A DNA stretch of 64,000 nt. It comes from Angiostrongylus vasorum (taxonomy: Eukaryota; Nematoda; Chromadorea; Rhabditida; Metastrongylidae). Positions 27,349 to 36,300 of the stretch are shown in pieces. The DNA is taken from contig JADANN010000462.1 of assembly GCA_018806985.1 (NCBI GenBank), positions 1,417,501-1,481,500 of the forward strand. The letters run 5' to 3'. Numbering within the stretch: the first letter of the stretch is position 1; the number at the start of each line of letters is the position of its first letter. The position numbers and the translations under genes are program-made. The notes under the pieces were generated by a model that saw nothing but the letters and a program-made list of their open reading frames with translations, was not told the DNA's origin and did no database searches.

Positions 27349-30300
27349 TAGTGAAGTTCTGAAATCCACCAAACTGAAAAAATTACACCATAGTGTCTAT
27401 ATTTTTCATTCCTATCTTCACGTATTGACAGTATAGTGTGCATGCCTTTGCAAATAATTCAGGGAGCTGAATCCATTCGTTAGGATACGTAAAGGCAATA
27501 ATCAATATTTACTATTTTGTTAGAATCCGACACTTTCAAAAAATTCCTACGTGCTAACAAAAATCCTACGAAAGTTGGAGAATTTGACATATCGTTCCCG
27601 AGAAATATAATACTTGAGGATGAGAGAAGAGAATACCCGGAAAGACAGTAGATCTTAAACGTCGTGAGTGAAGAGATCTTAGAAATTATTTCAACTTTTT
27701 CGCTTATTTGGTTTAATTCACCTTTCTACGAAAGTAATGGCGTTTCAGGCTGGTCGAACCGGATAGTATGCCTCCTCTTCACCTGGTGCCTGATTTTGCT
27801 AAAATCATCCTTAAGTTGTTGTTTGGAATCTATATGATGGTCACACTTATTGTAAGTTTTTCAGATGATTGTTTGTTTCTTAATGCTTTAATGTTTTTTG
27901 TGAAAATTATTTCACGTATCCCTTATCTACTTAGTTAGGTCTCTATCGGAATTTTGGCTGTAATACCGTAACTGTTTGTTCTAACGTCAGCTCAGTCAGT
28001 TCTATCATAGGTTGCTTTTAGCGATCTACAACACTTCATTGATATTAGTGCTTAAAGGAAAGAAAGAGGCAGATCTTCAAAGCTGAAAGTTATGTCGAGG
28101 TGGACCGATGTTCCATGTGTTTAAGTCATAGTTGCTACCTATACACTATGCGATACCCAGCATATCAAAAGTTGATGTTTTATCCCTTCATCTTCGAAGC
28201 ACTACGAAGCTACGAAGGAATTGAGGACTGCCAAAGAGGCAGGGGCAGAGGCAGAACCTCAAGTAAAGTCCGCATAGTTGTCTCCGCATCATACTACTGT
28301 ATGTTTCCCACTTTTTGACCACACTATTGTTAATGTCTCTTATTTAATGTCTATACTGTGTTATCTGCTTCACCACTGATCGTCGAATAGAACTATGACG
28401 CGCTAGTCTTTACACTATGGACGCGAAGAGCAACATAGTCCATTGCCAGCATATTCACAAAAGAGTGGTAGCCACCGTATCGACGAAATTTCTTGTGCGT
28501 TGGTTAGGGTTAACAACCACGGTGGTGGAGGGAGGTCGTTAATCCTGTCTAACGCTTGTCCTCCAGGAGCACAGCATTTCCAGAACGTCTAATATCTTAG
28601 TTCCGTTCTGTTTAACTAATTCCTTTATTTTCAACTATCGGAGAAAGTTCGACACCCGAATTTCTTTCTTAGATTTCTTAGGCGACAAATTGTAAAGCCG
28701 TTTCAGTGTTGCATTATACGCTGGCTGATCTATTTTCACCCCTATGGAAGGTTCAAATTTGAAAACACGTTACCCTGGCGTTTCTTCTACTCATCTTTTG
28801 AAGTCGCTGTATTCATTTCTCCAAAAAAGAAAAAAAACAAAATTGTTCATACCCACTTGCGGCGCTGATACCCGGCGAAAGTACTCATAGTTATTCATTG
28901 TAAAGTGTTGTTTTTTTTCCTTAATCGGAAATAAGGCTTAGAATCAAAATAATTTTGCACGGCTGCAATCATATTAGGTGCAGCTCAGCCTCACGTTAGA
29001 AGTTTATCATCATTGATTCCGTTCGAAGAACATTTAGTGGTGACACAGTTAATGTTCACGTCAGACTACTCCATTCCAACCACCGTATGAGGTTTCCAAA
29101 GCGATACTAAACAGCTTCGAATTAAATATATCCAATACTGGCGGACCCCTCGGCGGAATCATTGTGTGGAACTTCTCGAATTTTGTGGATCTTTGAATAA
29201 GTTCCGGTGCTATATTCAGCCGACACTTCTTGCTTTTGCTTTTTGTAACGAAATATTTGAGAAGGTGATCTGCACCTGCTTTTATAGTCTGTCTCTGTAA
29301 ATTGTGCGGGAGTCAGCACAGTCCTTATTCGTCTCTCCACATCGCAATCGCCTTCTGTGGAGTTGGTTTTCATCTGCATGCCGTTTCTGTTCCAAATTTT
29401 GTCCGGTTGCCCATACTATGGTTTACACATGTGCTTCTTTTCCTCAGATTTTGTCTTTCTTGGTTGTTCTCCTCGAGGACGCTTGTCTTCCTATGGCTTC
29501 TCAACAATTCGATTTCACCTGTCTTCGCCTTATTTCTCCATATGAGCAACTTATTTATCCATTCTTTGATAAAGTGTTTAGCCTTCTATCCTCTTTTTTT
29601 TGCCTTTGGTGCAGATTTGACGGGTTCACGACGATAGGTAGGTAGGAAGATCTCAGCTGTGACCTGAACTGCGAAGATCGGCTTCGTACCCTCTTAAGTA
29701 ATTATATTTTTAGAAGGCAGATAATGTGAGAGTTAATATATGTGCATAGAAACATATTCGTAAAGAAACAATTTTTTTTAGAATAGGGGTTCCATCCTTT
29801 ATGTTGTTGGCAGTTGTGCTGTTGTTGCAAACCGGCACGCTCATCTTTCAATACGGTTCTCGCAGTTAACAAGTATTTGTTATGCTTCCATGATTTATTT
29901 GTTGTTACCAATGAAAATTAAGTTGAAGAATTTCTAACTGTCATTTTTTCACTACCAATGATTCTGAGATAGTTTCAAAACATGGACCCCAAACCAAAGT
30001 CGAACTCGTGATTACCTTTCCAGAGGTTCATGTGTTACCCACTGCACCCCGAGACCCTTGCTTTTGCCTTTCTATCAACCAGCCAGTTTTTTGCCGCACT
30101 CTGCTATCAGCAATCACCCACCAGTGGGAATGATCTGGGGAGCACAAGTCGGCATTGAGCCCAGTTGATATGAAAATACTGTCGAAATCACATTGTCTCA
30201 CTTTTACTTGATAGTTGGTGGTTGCTGATAGCACCACGGGTGAAGAAAACTGGCTGATAGAAAGGCAAAGCAAGAACCTTAGTGGTGCACTGGGTAACAC

Positions 30301-33300
30301 ATAGAGGCCCCAGAAAGGACAACCGTTCGTTGGAATCTGGCCTTTGCTATGAAAAAAGAACGGGGAATGAATTACAGGTTAAACATTAAGCCCCCTTCCT
30401 TTCTCACATTCTTGCTTCAGGTGCCTCGCTCTTTCCTGGCTTTTCTCTTGTTTAGATCAAATGTTATATTTGTTCGCCGACGAAATAATGCATCCAATGT
30501 CGAGAGAAATTTTCGTTAGCTTAAATTTCCCGTACTGTTTTAAATGAAACGTTAGAAGTTTAGATGCACAGCGAGTAGCTCAGAGTAGACTTTGGTCATA
30601 GCCTGTTCCACCTAATTTTTCATGGTACCGGGAGAGTAGTGAAGAGGGGGCCACTTGTAGTGGCAGAGGAGTTTTACATTCTCCCAACCACTATGAATTT
30701 TTCGGTAATTTTTTTAAAGAGTTTCAAATTTTTTGAGAGATTCGGTAAATAGTTGTTTCACTGTTTCCCCTGATAACATGCAGTTATTTTATTCTTATTT
30801 TTTTATTTTATTTGATCGTCTTCACGTCTACTGCGCGGATCCCAGCACTTCTCACATCCTATACGTTTCCTCGCATCCATCATCCACGAAGGTCTTCCAA
30901 ATTTTTACGTGTCGTTTCGGTTGTTGCTTGAGGATTTTCGTTTCATCTTGAATGTCGTAGAATACTGGTTGGGCAATTCTCCCTGGAGTCCTGAAATAGC
31001 TGGGCTGGAGCCTTTCCAACTGGATTGCAGAGAATGATTTTTTCCCGGAGAAGTCCGGTACCACTTCCCGATCCCGGAGGGATGAGAGGCTTGGTTGGCC
31101 CGAGCGGAATCTTGTGCCCGTGATAAGGGCACATCACTACCACTGTGTTTTCCGCCCCATAACATGCAGTAGATATTGTGTTTCTGACTCGCTCAACAAG
31201 GTGAACTTTACTGAATCATCAAGTTCTCAAAGGATTCATCGAGTATGGGGACACCTTCCATTAACCCATTCGCAACATTGCACATTCATTCCAATCCGTA
31301 CGTCTCCGATGATAGTTCAATTCAATTTTCAACAAATATACTCTGATATATCTAACTCCGTTCTTAATTTTTGCTAATTGGAATAAAAGCATTTGAAATC
31401 TATAGGTCTCTTACAAGAAGATACGTGATTTTTCTAATGTACAGCAATGAGAATTCTATTCGTTTTTTCCAGCCGGTAATACGTTTTTTTCGTCGAGGTT
31501 GGTATATCACGTGTCATCGGTCACCTGTTATCCCGATGATCGTCGAGTAACTCGAGTGGTGGCCAGTAAATCTTCCACTTTTCCCTGTCGCGTGCAAGAG
31601 GTGCCCAGTGGGTTTTGCGTGCTCTAGGGACTCATTGAGCATCATATCTTTCTTCTAGGCTTTCCGTGAAGAACTCTGACCGTCGGGTCGGTGGTCTTCC
31701 TGCATTACGTTTAACATCCCGAGGAATCCAGTGACTAACGGTTCTAATCCATCGGTTTAAGTTTCCCGTTAATCTTATCTTCAACTGTTTGACGTACAGA
31801 ACGGCATCTTTGATTTTTGATCGTTGACGCAGGTCGGAGCTTCGGATCTCTTCCCTTGCTTGTGTGAAACGGTGTACTCCTATCATCGTCCTTTCGACTG
31901 CGTTTTAAATAAAGCTGAGTGGTGGTCTTTCATCCTGCTTACGCAGCGATCAGGTTTCTGACGCAAACGTTAAGGCAGAAAGTACCGTTGAGTCGAAAAG
32001 CTGTGAACGGATCCGGGTGTTCTTTGTTCTCCTCACGACATCCTCGATGATGTTGAAAGCTCCCCAACCCGCTCGTTTCCTTCTGCTCAACTTTGGAGCT
32101 AAATCGCTCATCATGTTGATTTCCCGACCTAGATAGACATAACTGGAGCATTCGGAAATACTCTTTCCGTTGAGCGTGAATGAGGCATGTGTAACCAGTC
32201 CGTTCCGCATGAACATCGCTTTTGTGAGATTTAGTCAAGGAACAATCTTTCTACAGACTTTACCGACGTCGGCAAGCACTTGGCTAATGTTTGGTGTTAT
32301 AAGAACCATGTCATCAGCAAGGCCAAGATGGTGTAATTGCTGGCCATCGATTTTCACTCCCAAGTTGTCCCATTTTAATGTTCGCATGACGTTCTCGAGC
32401 GTAGTGGTAAATAATTTTGGCGAGATGGTATCGCCTTGCCTAACCCCACTTTTGACGTCGATGTTAATATCGTTGTGGAATGGTGAAATCTTGGTTGTGA
32501 ATTTTTTTGTACAGCTCACGAAGAATCTTTACGTACTGAGTAGGGATTCCTTAACTATCAAGGGCTTCCATTGCTGTTTCTATCTCATTTGAATCAAAGG
32601 CCTTCTTTAAATCGAAAGTGAGACAGAGCGGTCTTTTGTACTCTCGTAATACTTCAATGAGTCTTGTTATCGTGTGAATGTGGTCCATGGTACTAAATCC
32701 TTTTCGAAGTCCTGCTTGCACACATGGCTCTCCTTCGTCCAATTCTGTTTAGGATGAGTAAAGTGAAAGGCTTGTAGACTACAAACAGCAAGCAGATTGG
32801 GAGGAAGTTGCCGATATCGTGGAGGTCACCCGATATCGTGGAACATTAGCACGGTTTTGCTGGTCTTCCATTGAATAGGGACCTTGCATTTAGGCACGTA
32901 ACGTCTGAAGATCCGAGCCAATGTGTTTACGAGGACTGGCGGTAGGTTCTTGAGGTGTTCAGATCTTATCCTGTCCGGACCTGGTGTTGTTCGACTTTTC
33001 ACCGACGAAATGGCATGTCGGATTTCGGAAGAGCACGGAAGGTGGACGTGGCTATCGAAGAGATCTAAGTAGTATTCGTAAATGATTTTCTCCACTGCAT
33101 TTCTGGTCGCTGTGACTGTTCCATCTGGGTGTCGGAGTGCAATCATCTTGGTCTTGTAATTGGCCAAGCCTCGGTGGGTTTGCGAATGCTTTTCTCAGCC
33201 TCTGCAGCTTCGACCATTACTGCTGCTTTTCTCTCCTTGAGATCTTCCTTTATCGCCTGTCTGCATAGTTTTGCAAGTTCGGTCGTTAGTTCGCGGTTGC

Positions 33301-36300
33301 CCGCACTCGTGCGATTCCACGCTGACGTATCAGCTCGAGAGTTTCTAGAGGCAGACGTCTCTCGGTTACTTTCGAACTTTCAGCTTTCATAGTGCTAACG
33401 TGAAGATGTTGAAGGAGCCGATCGTATTCTTCGTCGGTGTTATCGACAACGCCATCTTCTCAGCAGCCAACTAATGAGTCGAATAAGTCCCAATTTATAG
33501 TGGTTTTGGGAATTCGGTTTTTGAATTTAGTGGCTTTTTCTCCTTTCTGCGAGAAATGGAATCTTGCACAAAGGAAAGCGGTGATCTGATCCCATGTAGA
33601 ATTTTTGGGATGAGAGCGACATCGGTTAGGCAGAACTTTCTCTTTACTATGATGTGGTGTATTTCGTTGTGGTACTCTCCATTGAGAAGCTCCTGCGTCC
33701 AGCTTTGAGGGCAGGGCTTCCAGAATTGCAAGATTACCGTGGATAGTTTTGGTCGTCATGGTAACAGACAGCCGCTCACCCTGTTCGTTCCATTCTAATC
33801 CATGGGGTCACAATGTGACGTTCTTCTTGGTCCAATTTTTAGGTTAAAATTTCCAATGATGAACTTGAAGAATGTACGCTCTTCTCCGTATCCAAATCCG
33901 TGTATGACGCTTCGACTTCGTCTTCGTCATAGCTTGATGTCAGTGCGTAGGTGACGAAGATTGTCAAAGCCGGTATTGATCCACATCTGTTCACTTGTAG
34001 GCTTCCGATTCGTTGTTAGTTGTCTGAATAGTCAGTGTTCATAGACAAACTCATTTTGACAAGAACGCCGACGTTGTTGACTCCTCTAATGTTGCATGTT
34101 ACGAGGAACAGTTCTTATTCGGTGTTATGGACGGCGTTGAATGGGTGGCGAAGTCTCATGTCGGCTAGTCCGATGACATCGTACCTTATCCTTGTTGCGT
34201 GCATGATCAATTGTTCTATCGAGGACTCAGATGCAAGTGTGCGTGCGTCGTAGGTAGAGATCGCATCACCTTAGTCCTTTGCGATTCACGGAGTCTAGAA
34301 TGGCCCAAGGATTTTAGCAGCCTCTCCCTGTTCGTTCTACCCAATGCTGCTGAATTGGGGCTCATTCGGGGTCAGGGGCATGAAGTCCGTTTCTTTTACC
34401 GTGTTTAGCTTTTTCATATCCACGTGTAGCTTGCTGAGCTCTGAACGTGGGGCTGGGTATACCCAGGGATACCTTGCAGGTCTCTCCCAGAGTGGACATG
34501 GAGCTTATTTGTTGGAGGCGACTCCTAACCGCCTCCAATATACTTCCCTGTCACTTGATTGCAGGCTTTTGGCCGAATTGACTCGTAGAATACAATCCGC
34601 ATAAACGAGAACACACCCACGCACACATGCATGAATACGCCTCGTAAATAGAGAAAGTATGTGCCAAATCGGCGCAGCAGAAGTAGGGAGTCCATCCTCT
34701 GGATCCACTTGCGTCTCAGGGAAGCAAAACTTGCTTTTGGTCTCCTTTGTGCCACCTGGGGACGTGCCACGTAGCATCGTGACCAACCGGCTCGAGATCC
34801 TTCATATGAGTGAAATCCTTGGCGAAGCCAGTATAAATTATATAAATAACATTCCTTTGAGTAGGACACGATGACATCATCCTATGCATTTCCAGTGTAG
34901 GCGTTATTAAGAACTCGTAAGTACTTTTCCTCTTTCTACTGCTACAGATGTTTTCTTTTTCTATTACTGCGCAATACTTACAATTCATAAAGAACTGACG
35001 CTTTGGAGTTAATAAACTCTAGCATGCCTTGAGAATTACACTCCACTATGTATTGCAGGACATCTCTAACCAGTGCGCTGCACGCGCGTGTTTTTACAGA
35101 AGAAATACAATGAATTCTATTTATTCTAGGTGCTCATAAATCTATTAATTGCCATGATGTCCGATACGTATCAAAGGATTCAAGCGCAATCTGATAAGGT
35201 CGGCGAATCAGGCTCATGAGATGTATGGCTTGCACTCACTGAGAGACTTTTAGGAATGGAAATTCGGTCGTGCGATCCTGATTCGACAAATGAATAAGCG
35301 AAGCGCCACTCCTTCCCCAATCAATATGGTCACTAAGCTGTTTGTTGTGCTCAAAGTAGCCTTCCGGAACCGCTGTACGTTTCGTTCTTTCCAAAATGCC
35401 ATATACGTAATGTACTTGAACGAATGGAGGGATACAGAATGATACTACATGGGCTTTCTCAACACAACGGACCGTGTGGACAAGGCGGGGGACTTAGAGA
35501 TTTTACAAGAACCTTTTCTGAAACGTGTTTTTTGGGCGGTATTTTGACGGCCAATGACTGTTATTTCAATTCTGATTGTTATAATGAGTAAGGGTTGTCG
35601 TTTCGAGGAGGCAGTTATAAAAAGTATAGAAATAGGTTCATCAGATGCTACACAAAACTTCCAAATGCTGACAACAATATTTTGTTTGATGAACGATAGA
35701 GATATAGTAAATAATAGCATATATGTTGTCCAAAACCATAGAACGATAGAGCAAACTCTTATCTGCAATCCTATCGTGTTTACAAACCCTCACCTGTAGT
35801 TATCGAAAAATAACCCTTTATTCTCAAAAAACTGGCAACTCGATAATGGCTCAATATTAGGCGTTAACACCTATGGCACGGCTGCTAGTGTTCATTGTGC
35901 GTTAAAATGATCCCACGCGACCCAAAGCAGTGAACTTTTTCGGGTACTGAAATATGGAATCAGAAATAGTCAAAGGCTCACCCAATACAACCTTTCCAAA
36001 TCCACTTGCTGTTTTTCGGTTTGAAAACCACATTTTTCAAACATATTACAACAATTTACCGAAAAATAGAGAAAGATTAGTTTCCCAGTTCGATTTGTGC
36101 TACACAAAAAACCGGAAAGAACTTCCGATGTGTTCAATTATGAATATAATCTGTGTACCAATGTCTGTTCCCACGTATTCTTTATAACCCAGTTAAAATG
36201 GTTCCTTACACGTAAGAATGACTAACTGCAGTACGCGTGTGCACCCAAAAAGCACAGCAGGACCTGCGTTTCGAGGAGAACATCGACGCATTTTCTATGG

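Larger units (their letters stand above)
24029..27748. other. trp-4 intron inside the pore region, 3.7 kb
   Basis: It splits the pore helix from the pore loop. It contains a SINE, a palindromic element, two inverted RTE fragments, a stem-loop repeat and a TA/GA microsatellite. Confidence 0.7.
27852..35129. other. trp-4 intron inside S6, 7.3 kb
   Basis: The largest trp-4 intron seen here. It contains an antisense RTE retrotransposon, SINE copies and a head-to-head tRNA-like pair at about 30.0-30.3 kb. Several open frames at 29.1-29.6 kb match nothing I know. Confidence 0.7.

Noticed and set aside
29302..29645. Overlapping plus-strand open frames of 111 and 113 codons
   Set aside because: Phe/Ser/Leu-rich low-complexity translations in two frames over the same stretch are typical of chance in T-rich sequence.
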